NCBI GenBank assembly: GCA_002321335.1
Contig: DCMG01000076.1
Span: forward strand, 2,255 to 26,118
Direction of reading: 5' to 3'
Source: Bacteroidales bacterium UBA1628
Lineage (GTDB): Bacteria > Bacteroidota > Bacteroidia > Bacteroidales > UBA932
DNA: 23,864 bases
How positions within the stretch are numbered: the stretch's first letter is position 1; every line of letters begins with the position of its first letter. Both the position numbers and the translations under genes were made by a program. The notes under the pieces are model-generated. The model was not told the DNA's origin and did not search any database. It saw only the letters and a list, made by a program, of their open reading frames with translations. Of the stretch, positions 1 through 7,066 are shown piece after piece.

Positions 1-1214
1 ACCTCACGACGGCCGACACCTCTCTGTGCTTTGGCCTCGCCGGTGGCGAACGGAGGGAAGTTATAGTGGAGGACGAACTGCTGGGTCTCCTGCACGAGAA
101 CTTCGTCCATCTCCTTCATGTCCATCTTTGTTCCGAGGGTGACGGAGGCAAGAGCCTGGGTCTCTCCACGGGTGAATATTGCCGAGCCATGAGCGCAAGG
201 CAGGCAGTCAACCTCGCACCATATAGGACGTACCTGGGTGGTCTGGCGGCCGTCAACGCGAAGACCCTCATCGAGGACAAGGTTCCTCAGAGCCTCTCTC
301 TGCTCGTGGCCGAAATATCGGTTGATCATCATCTTCTTCTCGGCCTGCTCCTCTTCGGTCAGCCCAAGAGATTCCACACACTCTTTCTTGATGGCCTCGA
401 AGCCGTCCTCTCTCTCGTGCTTAGGCCTTGCGGACTTGGCCAGAGCGTAGCACTTGTCGTAGGCGAAGTCGTGGATCTTCTTCTTGAGTTCCTCGTCCTC
501 CTCATCGTGAGGGTAGTCTCTCTTGACATCCTTGCCGAGCTCCTTGTTGAGCTCCTTCTGGATGCGGCAGTGCTTCTTGATCTCCTCGTGGGCGAACTTG
601 ATGGACTCAAGCATCACATCCTCGGAAACCTCCTTCATCTCGCCCTCGACCATCATGATGTTCTCCTCTGTGGCGGCGACCATAAGCTCAAGGTCGGCCT
701 TCTCCATCTCGCTGAAGTTAGGGTTGATCTTGAACTCACCGTCAATCCTTGCGACACGTACCTCGGAGATAGGTCCGAGGAAAGGAAGGTCGCTGGCGGC
801 CAGCGCGGCTGATGCAGCGAGTCCTGCGAGAGCGTCCGGCTGGATGTCTTTTTCGGCTGAGATCAGCCAGATGTTGACGAACACTGCGAGGTGGAAATCC
901 TCAGGGAACAAAGGCCTGAGGGCCCTATCGACAAGGCGTGAAATCAGAATCTCGTAGTCGGAGGCCTTGCCCTCTCTCTTCATGAATCCGCCAGGGAAAC
1001 GTCCTGCGGAATAGAATTTTTCCTTGTAGTCCACCTGAAGTGGAAGGAAGTCTGTGTCTTCTGCCGCTTCTTTAGCGCATGTGACGGTGGCCAGGAGCAT
1101 CGTGCCTCCCATCTTGACCACCGCAGAACCGTCTGCCTGCTTGGCAACTTTGCCGGTCTCAATCTCGATCACCCGACCGTCGGATAATTCGATCTTCTTT
1201 GTGATGATGTTCAT
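1..1214 (-). CDS. pnp: Polyribonucleotide nucleotidyltransferase (PNPase), 3' end outside window
   Basis: PNPase is a trimeric phosphorolytic 3'-to-5' exoribonuclease that degrades mRNA in the cytoplasm. About 404 codons are visible out of roughly 700-750 usual for the family. Translation from the ATG at 1214 gives a first RNase PH domain (opening MNIITKKIELSDGR, then GGTMLLATV and AGRFPGGFMKREGK), an all-alpha linker rich in Glu and Lys (about residues 220-310), and the start of the second RNase PH domain (EGLRVDGR, HGSAIFTRGETQ, then FATGEAKAQRGVGRRE at the window edge). The KH and S1 RNA-binding domains must lie beyond position 1. The gene follows rpsO on the same strand, the order common in bacteria, separated by 166 nt that contain a terminator-like hairpin. 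No frameshift was seen. Identification is firm from motifs and synteny. Confidence 0.97.
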   Translation of the reverse strand, partial: MNIITKKIELSDGRVIEIETGKVAKQADGSAVVKMGGTMLLATVTCAKEAAEDTDFLPLQVDYKEKFYSAGRFPGGFMKREGKASDYEILISRLVDRALRPLFPEDFHLAVFVNIWLISAEKDIQPDALAGLAASAALAASDLPFLGPISEVRVARIDGEFKINPNFSEMEKADLELMVAATEENIMMVEGEMKEVSEDVMLESIKFAHEEIKKHCRIQKELNKELGKDVKRDYPHDEEDEELKKKIHDFAYDKCYALAKSARPKHEREDGFEAIKKECVESLGLTEEEQAEKKMMINRYFGHEQREALRNLVLDEGLRVDGRQTTQVRPIWCEVDCLPCAHGSAIFTRGETQALASVTLGTKMDMKEMDEVLVQETQQFVLHYNFPPFATGEAKAQRGVGRRE

Positions 1215-1278
1215 TTTACTGTTTTTACCGCGTGTCCTCAACAAAATATATCTGAAAACTTCAGCGTCTTTTCCTTTA

Positions 1279-1310
1279 CTATGAATCTCTTGCGATTCCG
1301 CAAGCGATAG
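1279..1310 (-). promoter_or_regulatory. Candidate stem-loop in the pnp leader
   Basis: A perfect 6-bp hairpin (CTTGCG at 1289-1294, CGCAAG at 1299-1304, 4-nt loop) with an outer CTAT/ATAG pairing lies 75-96 nt upstream of the pnp start codon. In E. coli, pnp autoregulation uses a leader stem-loop. Whether this one has such a role is inference only. No convincing pnp promoter of its own was found between here and the start codon. Confidence 0.3.
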
Positions 1311-1320
1311 TCGGTTTAAT

Positions 1321-1363
1321 AAAAAAGGGACGGCTGCGTCATGAAGCGCGGCCAATCCCTTTT
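1321..1363 (-). terminator. Intrinsic terminator after rpsO
   Basis: AAAAGGGA (1323-1330) pairs with TCCCTTTT (1356-1363), and inside it GGCTGCG (1332-1338) pairs with CGCGGCC (1347-1353), leaving an 8-nt loop. Read on the minus strand the stem ends in CCCTTTTTTATT, giving the U-rich tail expected of a Rho-independent terminator. It lies 18 nt past the rpsO stop. Because it is followed closely by pnp, it may attenuate rather than fully stop read-through. Confidence 0.8.
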
Positions 1364-1380
1364 CTGTTCCTATCGCGAAT

Positions 1381-1656
1381 TTATCGACGGAGACCGAGCT
1401 CCTTGACGATGTTTCTGTATCTCTCGATGTCGATCTTCTGGAGGTAGTCCAAAAGCTGACGCCTCTTACCTACGAGACGGAGGAGGGAACGACGGGTGAC
1501 AACATCCTTCTTGTTCTTCTTCACGTGCTCCGTGAGGTGATTGATACGGTAGGAAAATAAAGCAACTTGACTCTCTGGTGAGCCGGTGTCTGTATTAGAC
1601 TTTCCGTACTTAGCGAAAATCTCTTGCTTTTTGTCGGCTTGTAAATACTCTGCCAT
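1381..1656 (-). CDS. rpsO: 30S ribosomal protein S15
   Basis: The 91-residue product is S15, a primary 16S rRNA-binding protein of the small subunit platform. The family signature is plain: TGSPESQVA near residues 24-32, then INHLTEHVKKNKKDVVTRRSL and the basic LVGKRRQLLDYL stretch. Length matches the usual 88-91 residues. The start is the ATG at 1656, since upstream the frame leads quickly to the predicted promoter. It is transcribed from a Bacteroides-type promoter at 1722-1752 and followed by a terminator, then pnp in the same orientation. Confidence 0.98.
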   Translation of the reverse strand: MAEYLQADKKQEIFAKYGKSNTDTGSPESQVALFSYRINHLTEHVKKNKKDVVTRRSLLRLVGKRRQLLDYLQKIDIERYRNIVKELGLRR

Positions 1657-1721
1657 TTTCGCAAAAAATTTTGTTGATGATTAATAAACGTCTTCTTCCC
1701 CGCACCCTGCGGAAAAGCGTG

Positions 1722-1752
1722 CAAAGATAGGCATAATTTTCAGATAATCAAA
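1722..1752 (-). promoter_or_regulatory. Bacteroides-type promoter of rpsO
   Basis: On the minus strand TTTG (-33 box, 1752-1749) is followed after exactly 19 nt by TATCTTTG (-7 box, 1729-1722), an exact fit to the Bacteroidota primary-sigma consensus TTTG-N19-21-TAnnTTTG. Transcription would start near 1715, about 60 nt before the rpsO ATG. Confidence 0.8.
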
Positions 1753-1828
1753 ATATTTTCTGAATATTCAAATATTCATTCTACGATCACTTGCATCGCA
1801 GGTAAGGCCGCGTGTCATTATGACGCAA

Positions 1829-1913
1829 TTTGTCCGGTGAAATTGCGATTTCTCCGGACAAAGTTTGAGATATCATCTCTTTGTCCGGTGAGAGGCTGTC
1901 ATCGCCGGACAAA
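1829..1913. repeat. Two tandem TTTGTCCGG/CCGGACAAA hairpins
   Basis: Two separate inverted repeats share the same arms: TTTGTCCGG (1829-1837) with CCGGACAAA (1854-1862), and TTTGTCCGG (1880-1888) with CCGGACAAA (1905-1913). Each has 9-bp perfect arms around a 16-nt loop and the loops differ, so it is the stem that is repeated. They lie between the kinase stop (2045) and the rpsO promoter, so they may act as an mRNA 3' end for the kinase, though neither has a clear T-tract. The rest of the 1753-2044 gap shows no supported gene. Confidence 0.7.
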
Positions 1914-2044
1914 CATGAAACACGGTCAAAATAATCAGGGCAGCCTATAGTTTAGCGGAGCCCGTTGCTTGGCGATGAGGCCCAGGAGGTGGGATTAGAG
2001 GATGGCATGGAACTCGGGGCATTTGCGCAAGCGACGCACCATGT

Positions 2045-2929
2045 TTATTCTGTGTACTTCGCTGGGAGAACCGGCATCGCTCCATTCTGGGTGCAGACGA
2101 AAGCGGAGACCTCAACGGCCTTGCGATGGGCCTCGGCGACTGGAAGGCCTTTCAGAATGCTTGAGACGAAAGCAGCCGTGAAGGAATCGCCGGCGCCTAC
2201 GGTGTCGGCCACCTCTACTTGAGGAGTAGCCAGAAATGACATATTCCCGGAAGTGAAGATGTAACTACCGTTCACTCCGCAGGTCAGGATAAGCATCTTC
2301 AAGTTGTAGCGCCCGAACAGGATCCAGCATTTGCTTTGCAGATCCGTCTCTGGACAGCCCAGCATACGGCTGATGGTGATGAGTTCCTCATCGTTTATCT
2401 TCAAGACGTTGCAACGCCTCATGGATTGGTCAAGAATCTCCTTGTTGAAGAAACCCTGACGGAGGTTCACATCGAAGACAATCAGGTTGTCTTCGTCCTG
2501 GGGCATGGCATCGATGAAGCGATTGATGGTGTCCCGTGACACGGCATTCCTCTGAGCCAGCGAACCGAAGCAGACAGCGCAGGTGTTGTGCGCAAGTTCC
2601 TCCAGTTCAGGAGTGAACGAGATGTTGTCCCACGCCACGTTCTCCTTGATGACATATTGCGGAACGCCAACCTGGTCGATCTCCACCTGCACTGTCCCTG
2701 TAGGATATGGCACGACCGCCATGATGTTGCGAAGTCCCTTCTCCTTGAAGTTGTCCAATATCTGAGCGCCCAACGGGTCGTCCCCCACAGCGCTGACCAC
2801 GCAACTGTTCAAGCCGAACTGAGAGACATGGTATGCGAAGTTCGCCGGAGCTCCCCCGATCTTCTTGCCTTCTGGCAGGACATCCCACAAGACCTCACCT
2901 ATTCCTACGATTGATTTATTCTCTTTCAT
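2045..2929 (-). CDS. PfkB-family carbohydrate kinase, probable fructokinase
   Basis: The 294-residue cytoplasmic enzyme belongs to the ribokinase/PfkB family, which transfers phosphate from ATP to a sugar hydroxyl. Visible motifs are GEVLWDVLPEG at residues 11-21, the sugar-binding GGAPANFAYH at 25-34, FDVNLRQGF at 152-160, and the family signature DTVGAGDSFTAAF at 242-254, with Asp248 the expected catalytic base. The length is normal. The closest functional group by motif is the fructokinases common in Bacteroidales, but PfkB sequence alone does not prove the sugar, so another hexose is possible. It stands alone on the minus strand with no sugar transporter or hydrolase next to it, so a link to the mannan locus 7 kb away is not supported. 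The start at 2929 leaves MKEN just ahead of the first beta strand (SIVGIGE). Confidence 0.9.
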   Translation of the reverse strand: MKENKSIVGIGEVLWDVLPEGKKIGGAPANFAYHVSQFGLNSCVVSAVGDDPLGAQILDNFKEKGLRNIMAVVPYPTGTVQVEIDQVGVPQYVIKENVAWDNISFTPELEELAHNTCAVCFGSLAQRNAVSRDTINRFIDAMPQDEDNLIVFDVNLRQGFFNKEILDQSMRRCNVLKINDEELITISRMLGCPETDLQSKCWILFGRYNLKMLILTCGVNGSYIFTSGNMSFLATPQVEVADTVGAGDSFTAAFVSSILKGLPVAEAHRKAVEVSAFVCTQNGAMPVLPAKYTE

Positions 2930-3005
2930 AATGTCGAGTGTTTATGAGTTTGTCAATTAACATATTCCTGATTTTTAATAACGAACCACAAGCCGGCAAC
3001 AATCT

Positions 3006-3042
3006 CCATGCCGGGCAACCTTCTTCAGATTGTCCGGCATGG
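3006..3042. repeat. Hairpin repeat copy A, left of the DUF1016 island
   Basis: Arm CCATGCCGGGCAACC (3006-3020) pairs with GATTGTCCGGCATGG (3028-3042) across the loop TTCTTCA, with one mismatch and one G-T pair. It matches copy B at 4846-4882 in arms and loop core, and both are followed by ACATTATCA. The fourth base pair is T-A here and G-C in copy B, a compensatory change that favours a selected stem. It probably served as the 3' terminator of a pspC copy now decayed. Confidence 0.75.
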
Positions 3043-3058
3043 ATCACATTATCATATT

Positions 3059-3130
3059 AAGAAGCTGTTCCCCAAGATCTCACCACACCAGCAGAACGAG
3101 CACAATAACATTATGCGAGCGACTCAGGCT
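3059..3130 (-). pseudogene. Decayed fragment of a pspC-family gene
   Basis: This non-coding stretch aligns without gaps to 5176-5247 inside the long pspC gene; by hand about 55 of 71 positions agree, with runs such as AAGAAGCTGTT, ATCTCACC and CAGAACGAGCA shared. Beyond 3130 the match becomes patchy (TGACGGAG and AATATTTT recur with gaps), to about 3170. Orientation relative to the hairpin is the same in both places, but about 280 bp between hairpin and homologous segment are missing here. It is therefore read as a partly deleted duplicate of the 3' half of the pspC gene plus its terminator. The rest of the 2930-3309 gap shows no gene. Confidence 0.65.
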
Positions 3131-3309
3131 GGTTTACCATTGACGGAGTCGCCATCAATATTTTAGCAACTCATTCATTTTCAAGAAAATTATTGTGGAA
3201 TATTTGTTTAATATGGAAAAGATGCGTAAATTCATAATCTGAAACAATAATCAGACAACCAACTAATAATATATCTTAATATAATAGTTTTGATTTTGGA
3301 GGGAAAGAC

Positions 3310-4374
3310 ATGGAAACAGAATTGATCAAAACATCCACCGCATCTATTGACTTGGTAAATGATCTAAGGAAAATCATCGACTCCACCCGCCAACGTGTGG
3401 CCGTTGGAGCGAATGCCGAACTTACCATGATGTACTGGCACATTGGTGAGCGCATCAATCGGGATGTGCTGGGGAATCAACGAGCCGAATATGGAAGGAG
3501 AATTGTATCAAAAGTAGCGGAACAATTACAAGAAACATATGGCAGCAAGGGCTTTGATGAGAAAAGCATTCGTAGAATGATGCAATTCGCACAGAGGTTC
3601 CCATCCATGAACATTGTCGCACCACTGGCGCGACAATTATCATGGTCTCATTTTCTGATAGTTATGCCCTTGAAAGACGAACTGCAACGTGAGTTTTATC
3701 TGACAATGGCCGCCTCCGAAAGATGGAGTAAACGAACCCTCCAAGACAAGATTGACGGAATGCTATACGAGCGCACAGCCATCGCCAAAAAACCAGATGA
3801 GGTAATCAAAGCCGAACTCGCCAACTTACGGGATGACAATACTTTGTCACCAGATTTGGTATTCAAGAGCCCTTACTTTCTGGAGTTTACCGGACTGAAA
3901 AATTGTTACAATGAACATAGTCTGGAGGACAGCCTTGTGACACATCTGGAGCAGTTCATCCTCGAACTCGGAAATGGATTCACCTTTGTAGAAAGACAGA
4001 AACGGATGATTATTGACGGGGAAGATTTCTACCTCGATTTGCTCTTTTACCATCGACGTCTACATCGACTCATAGCCATCGACCTGAAATTAGGCCGATT
4101 CAAAGCTCAGTACAAAGGACAGATGGAACTGTACCTACGTTGGCTCGAAGCCCATGAGATGGAATCAGGTGAGGAATCTCCTTTAGGCTTGTTACTTTGT
4201 ACGGAAGGAAGCGAGGAGCAGATAGAACTTCTCCAGCTCGACAAGTCTGGCATCAAGGTCGCCAAGTATATGACCGAGTTGCCGTCTCGCGAGGTACTGA
4301 TGCGGCAAATCAAGAGGTCTTTGGAAGTGTCAAAAGAGTTGATGGCAGATAAGAATAATGATGGGGAGGAATGA
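3310..4374 (+). CDS. DUF1016 (YhcG-type) PD-(D/E)XK nuclease domain protein
   Basis: This 354-residue protein has the two-part layout of the YhcG/DUF1016 family. The N-terminal helical DUF1016_N domain covers about residues 12-165 (MMYWHIGERI at 40-49, AEYGRRIVSKVAEQL, LSWSHFLIVMPL at 110-121). The C-terminal nuclease-like domain covers about 175-345, with YFLEFTGL at 189-196 and the PD-(D/E)XK core DFYLDLLFYHRRLHRLIAIDLK; Asp243, Asp258 and Lys260 are the likely active-site residues. Family members are often found in defence and mobile contexts, and some are proposed to act on DNA; no partner methylase or restriction gene is visible here. A good ribosome-binding site, GGAGGG at 3298-3303, fixes the start. 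The gene overlaps the next one by ATGA. The region is A+T-richer than its neighbours, which with its isolation suggests horizontal gain. Confidence 0.9.
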   Translation: METELIKTSTASIDLVNDLRKIIDSTRQRVAVGANAELTMMYWHIGERINRDVLGNQRAEYGRRIVSKVAEQLQETYGSKGFDEKSIRRMMQFAQRFPSMNIVAPLARQLSWSHFLIVMPLKDELQREFYLTMAASERWSKRTLQDKIDGMLYERTAIAKKPDEVIKAELANLRDDNTLSPDLVFKSPYFLEFTGLKNCYNEHSLEDSLVTHLEQFILELGNGFTFVERQKRMIIDGEDFYLDLLFYHRRLHRLIAIDLKLGRFKAQYKGQMELYLRWLEAHEMESGEESPLGLLLCTEGSEEQIELLQLDKSGIKVAKYMTELPSREVLMRQIKRSLEVSKELMADKNNDGEE

Positions 4375-4727
4375 ATATGGAAAAGGTGTTATATCAGAGT
4401 GGTGGCAGTCTTCTGAAAGATGCTCGAAGCATAATCGAACAGGCACGGCAAGAAGCCTACCGTTCGGTCAACATTGCTATGATTCAGCGCAACTGGTTGC
4501 TGGGCAAGCGCATCAGCGAGGAGATCCTGTTGGGAGAGAATCGTGCGGAGTATGGTGGAGAAGTGATAAAGAACCTTTCCAAGGAACTTACAGGCATTTA
4601 CGGTAAGGGGTTCACTAAAAGTTATTTGTATAACTTTATGAGGTTTTATAAAGCCTTTCCGAACATTTTCCAATCACCGATTGGAAAATCTGAACTACTC
4701 ACTTGGACGCATTATTATCTGCTCTAA
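4371..4727 (+). CDS. Truncated second DUF1016 N-terminal domain protein
   Basis: The 118-residue product is a paralogue of the first domain of the upstream gene: residues 25-60 (QARQEAYRSVNIAMIQRNWLLGKRISEEIL, then GENRAEYGGEVI) and the end LLTWTHYYLL align with DUF1016_N. It stops at TAA 4725-4727, right after the LLTWTHY motif, so the second half of the N domain and the whole nuclease domain are missing (full length would be about 350). Directly after, another frame stays open from 4703 to TAG 4814-4816 and reads like protein (LDALLSALKQEVEQHHLAEK), suggesting a deletion or frameshift that removed the middle. The start overlaps the upstream stop as ATGA; an in-frame ATG at 4377 is equally possible. 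It could be a functional stand-alone helical domain, but a decayed copy is more likely. Confidence 0.75.
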   Translation: MNMEKVLYQSGGSLLKDARSIIEQARQEAYRSVNIAMIQRNWLLGKRISEEILLGENRAEYGGEVIKNLSKELTGIYGKGFTKSYLYNFMRFYKAFPNIFQSPIGKSELLTWTHYYLL

Positions 4728-4845
4728 AACAGGAAGTGGAACAACACCATCTGGCTGAAAAGAATCTTTTAGGGGAGGAGGATTGGTACAAGCCGCGCAA
4801 GGCTACGGATGGATAGCTTAGACTATGTGTTGTCTAAAAATGGCT

Positions 4846-4882
4846 CCAGGCCGGGCAACCTTCTTCTGGTTGTCCGGCCTGG
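4846..4882. terminator. Bidirectional terminator hairpin, repeat copy B
   Basis: CCAGGCCGGGCAACC (4846-4860) pairs with GGTTGTCCGGCCTGG (4868-4882) to give a 15-bp stem with a single G-T pair and the 7-nt loop TTCTTCT. It lies between the convergent ends of the truncated DUF1016 gene and the long pspC gene (stop at 4919). On the minus strand it is followed by AGCCATTTTTAG, a modest T-run. It is related to copy A at 3006-3042. Confidence 0.75.
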
Positions 4883-4918
4883 TTTACATTATCAATATCA
4901 ATATTAAACTTATAGGGT

Positions 4919-5965
4919 TCAGTCGATTACGGCGAAGGTCATGAGGGAGGAAACGGAGAGGGCCACGAGAATCATCAGCCAGATGACGAAGAGGATGAGG
5001 CCGGGGTGCCATTTCGGGGACTTGAGGCCGAAGATGAGCATCACTCCCCCGTAGAGCATTATGAACAGCGGGATGGCGACCACGAGGATGGCGGCGATCA
5101 TCACGGCCGGAACGGAGATGAAGGACAGGACCTCGGGAGCCTCGATGGCGATGTGCTCAATGAATCTGTTGTAGAAGAAGCTGTTGCCAAGAATCTCACC
5201 GCCCCACCAGAACGAGCATAGGAACGCGATGCCGGCGACTCCGGCAAGAAGAAGGAACACTCCGAATATGACGGAGAATATCCTGCTAATATTTTTCCAA
5301 GTCTGCGTGTCACGGGTCCTTAGCTCCTCACGTGGGGTGTTGCGGACCCTTGCGCTGATGTCATCGACCGTGCCTCCCTCGCCTCTTAGTTCATCACGCT
5401 GGCGGACCGTTTTCACGGCCGGCATGCAGATCCAGAGGACTATGTAAACCAGCGGAATAGAGATATGAATCCAAGGCTCAAGCGGCCAGAATCTGAAATT
5501 CAGCCCGCCTAACAAGGTCAGGACGACGAACAGAATCCTGAATATGGCCGGATCCACATTGAAGTAGGCGGCGAGACCGCTGCATACTCCGGCCAGTTTC
5601 CCGTTTGCGGGATCTCGGTAGAGTCTGCGGCGGGGCCGAGAGGCGGTTTTGTTCGAGTCTTTTGACGCACGGTCTGATGCTTCGGCAGGCTCTGCGTCCG
5701 AAGTCTCCTCCTCGATAGCCTCAGGACGGCCAAGCACAGAGATGACTTCATTAACCATGGTGAGAGTGACAACTCCGTTCTTCCCGCTTTTCTCCAGAAA
5801 AAGCTCAGCCATACGCTCCTCGATTCCTTCCATCACCTCCGCTCCACTCACCTTTCTGGAATAGAACGCTTCGAGCTGGTCAAGATATTCCTTGGCGGCG
5901 CGGCTTGCGTTGTCCTCCAAAGAGAACACATAGCCGCCTATGCTGACATATTCAACTTGTTTCAT
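4919..5965 (-). CDS. PspC domain membrane protein (long paralogue)
   Basis: The 348-residue protein has a soluble N-terminal domain (residues 1-85, MKQVEYVSIGGYVFSLED through VISVLGRPEAI), a charged linker (85-110), then a PspC domain at about 112-186 with the hallmark RRRLYRDPANGKLAGVCSGLAAYF and two membrane helices (about 140-155 and 168-184). Three further hydrophobic segments follow at roughly 230-250, 285-312 and 322-345. PspC in Proteobacteria is a membrane partner of the phage-shock response; here a role in envelope homeostasis is inference. It is last in the operon pspC(short)-padR-pspC(long), 36 nt after padR. Its N-terminal domain is clearly paralogous to that of the short protein. 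A decayed relative of its 3' part lies at 3059-3130. Confidence 0.88.
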   Translation of the reverse strand: MKQVEYVSIGGYVFSLEDNASRAAKEYLDQLEAFYSRKVSGAEVMEGIEERMAELFLEKSGKNGVVTLTMVNEVISVLGRPEAIEEETSDAEPAEASDRASKDSNKTASRPRRRLYRDPANGKLAGVCSGLAAYFNVDPAIFRILFVVLTLLGGLNFRFWPLEPWIHISIPLVYIVLWICMPAVKTVRQRDELRGEGGTVDDISARVRNTPREELRTRDTQTWKNISRIFSVIFGVFLLLAGVAGIAFLCSFWWGGEILGNSFFYNRFIEHIAIEAPEVLSFISVPAVMIAAILVVAIPLFIMLYGGVMLIFGLKSPKWHPGLILFVIWLMILVALSVSSLMTFAVID

Positions 5966-6001
5966 TGTCTTTCTATTTTTCAGGAAGCAGACGCTTCATA
6001 T

Positions 6002-6331
6002 TCATTGTTTTATGGCCTTGATGGTCTCAACTATCTCCTGCCACGCCTGATCCATCTCTCGAAGCTGCTGACGGCCTTTCTCTGTGATGCAGTAATATTT
6101 CCGTGGAGGTCCCTGCGTGGATTCTTCCCAGCGGTAGGAGAGCAGACCCTGGTTCTTCTGGCGGATAAGAAGCGGGTAAAGCGTGCCCTCGACCACAATC
6201 ATATTCGCGGATTTCAGGTCATCCAGAATCGAGGAGGCGTAGGCCTCCTTGCGGGCCAGAATGCTCAGGATGCAATATTCAAGCACTCCCTTGCGCATTT
6301 GGGAGCGTACATTGTCGGCGCTATTTTCCAT
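6002..6331 (-). CDS. PadR-family transcriptional regulator
   Basis: The product (109 residues from the ATG at 6331) is a winged-helix PadR repressor: MRKGVLEYCILSILARKEAYASSILDDL at the start, VVEGTLYPLLIRQKNQGLLSYRWEES as the recognition helix and wing, then GPPRKYYCITEKGRQQLREM. The start at 6331 is preferred over an upstream in-frame ATG at 6382 because it is preceded by GGAGGAGCGGTT, a good ribosome-binding site, and because the extra residues do not resemble the family. It overlaps the 3' end of the short pspC gene by 11 nt, implying translational coupling. PadR repressors often control their own operon with a membrane-protein or transporter partner; the pairing with PspC-domain genes is widespread in Bacteroidota. 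The inducer is unknown. Confidence 0.92.
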   Translation of the reverse strand: MENSADNVRSQMRKGVLEYCILSILARKEAYASSILDDLKSANMIVVEGTLYPLLIRQKNQGLLSYRWEESTQGPPRKYYCITEKGRQQLREMDQAWQEIVETIKAIKQ

Positions 6332-6980
6332 AACCGCTCCTCCCCTGATTGAATCTGGCCATATTCTCGGCAGTCGGTTCAAGCCCCCTCATCATACATT
6401 TGTCGGCAGGAGTCTTGGCTACAGGGACAACTATCCACAGAACAAGGTAAACCAGAAAACCGGTGCCCCAGAGCAGCAGAGTCAAGAGCGACACGATCCT
6501 TACAACCGTGATGTCCACATTAAGGAACGCGGCCAGCCCGGCGCAGACTCCCCCGATGGTTTTGTTGTCCAAATCGCGGAACAACCTCCTTCGTGATGTT
6601 CCTTGTGCTCCATTATAAGTGAAATCGACACCTGGGCCAGACTTTGGATATTCTTCATCCGCCCCTGCGCTTTGACCGTGGTTACCAGCCCTGAATTCCG
6701 CCGTTTCAGGTTCTTTGGAACCGTCCGGCATCCCAAGCTGCTCTACCACTTTCGTGACAAGCGCCAGATTGACAACCCTGTAGGAAGCACCGCCGGTCAC
6801 TTGGTCGAACAGTTCAGCGATACGTGTCTCCAGATCCGCCATGACTTCCTCCTTCGCAGACTGAGTGTCTCGGTCCAGACGAGACCTGAAGTGATCAAAA
6901 TAAGCGGTAAGCCTTGCATAAGCATCCTCATCCAAAGAAAAGCTCCGGCCGCCAACACTGACATTAACAACTTTTTTCAT
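6321..6980 (-). CDS. PspC domain membrane protein (short paralogue)
   Basis: This 219-residue protein starts with the same kind of soluble domain as the long paralogue (MKKVVNVSVGGRSFSLDEDAYARL, then DLETRIAELFDQV and VVEQLGMPD, residues 1-88). A low-complexity linker leads to a PspC domain at about 128-192 (SRRRLFRDLDNKTIGGVCAGLAAF) with two membrane helices ending in YLVLWIVVPVAKT. It lacks the three extra C-terminal hydrophobic segments of the long protein. It is first in the operon, directly behind the promoter at 7067-7100, and its stop codon lies inside the padR start region. Function in membrane stress is inferred from the domain only. Confidence 0.88.
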   Translation of the reverse strand: MKKVVNVSVGGRSFSLDEDAYARLTAYFDHFRSRLDRDTQSAKEEVMADLETRIAELFDQVTGGASYRVVNLALVTKVVEQLGMPDGSKEPETAEFRAGNHGQSAGADEEYPKSGPGVDFTYNGAQGTSRRRLFRDLDNKTIGGVCAGLAAFLNVDITVVRIVSLLTLLLWGTGFLVYLVLWIVVPVAKTPADKCMMRGLEPTAENMARFNQGRSGYGK

Positions 6981-7066
6981 TTTAACTATTTAATTAACAC
7001 TATTTTGCATTTCATCTCAAAATCATCTCACGCCTCAAACCTTGCTTTGCCATTAATTTTACGATG

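Noticed and set aside
1829..1913. CRISPR-like array
   Set aside because: The repeats are 9-bp inverted arms forming two hairpins, not direct repeats with regular spacers, and no cas gene is present.
1997..2044. Minus-strand 15-codon frame beginning at 2044 (MVRRLRKCPEFHAIL)
   Set aside because: Very short, no ribosome-binding site or neighbour supports it; possibly a piece of a dispersed repeat, but unproven.
1965..2222. Plus-strand open frame over the end of the kinase gene
   Set aside because: It overlaps the conserved PfkB C-terminal region in antisense and shows no recognisable protein family.
2045..2929. Sugar kinase as the downstream part of the mannan pathway
   Set aside because: It is on the other strand, 7 kb from the locus, with unrelated genes between; PfkB kinases here more likely act on fructose.
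3285..3292. TAGTTTTG, a perfect -7 box for the DUF1016 gene
   Set aside because: No TTTG box lies 19-21 nt upstream, and transcription from it would start inside the ribosome-binding site at 3298-3303.
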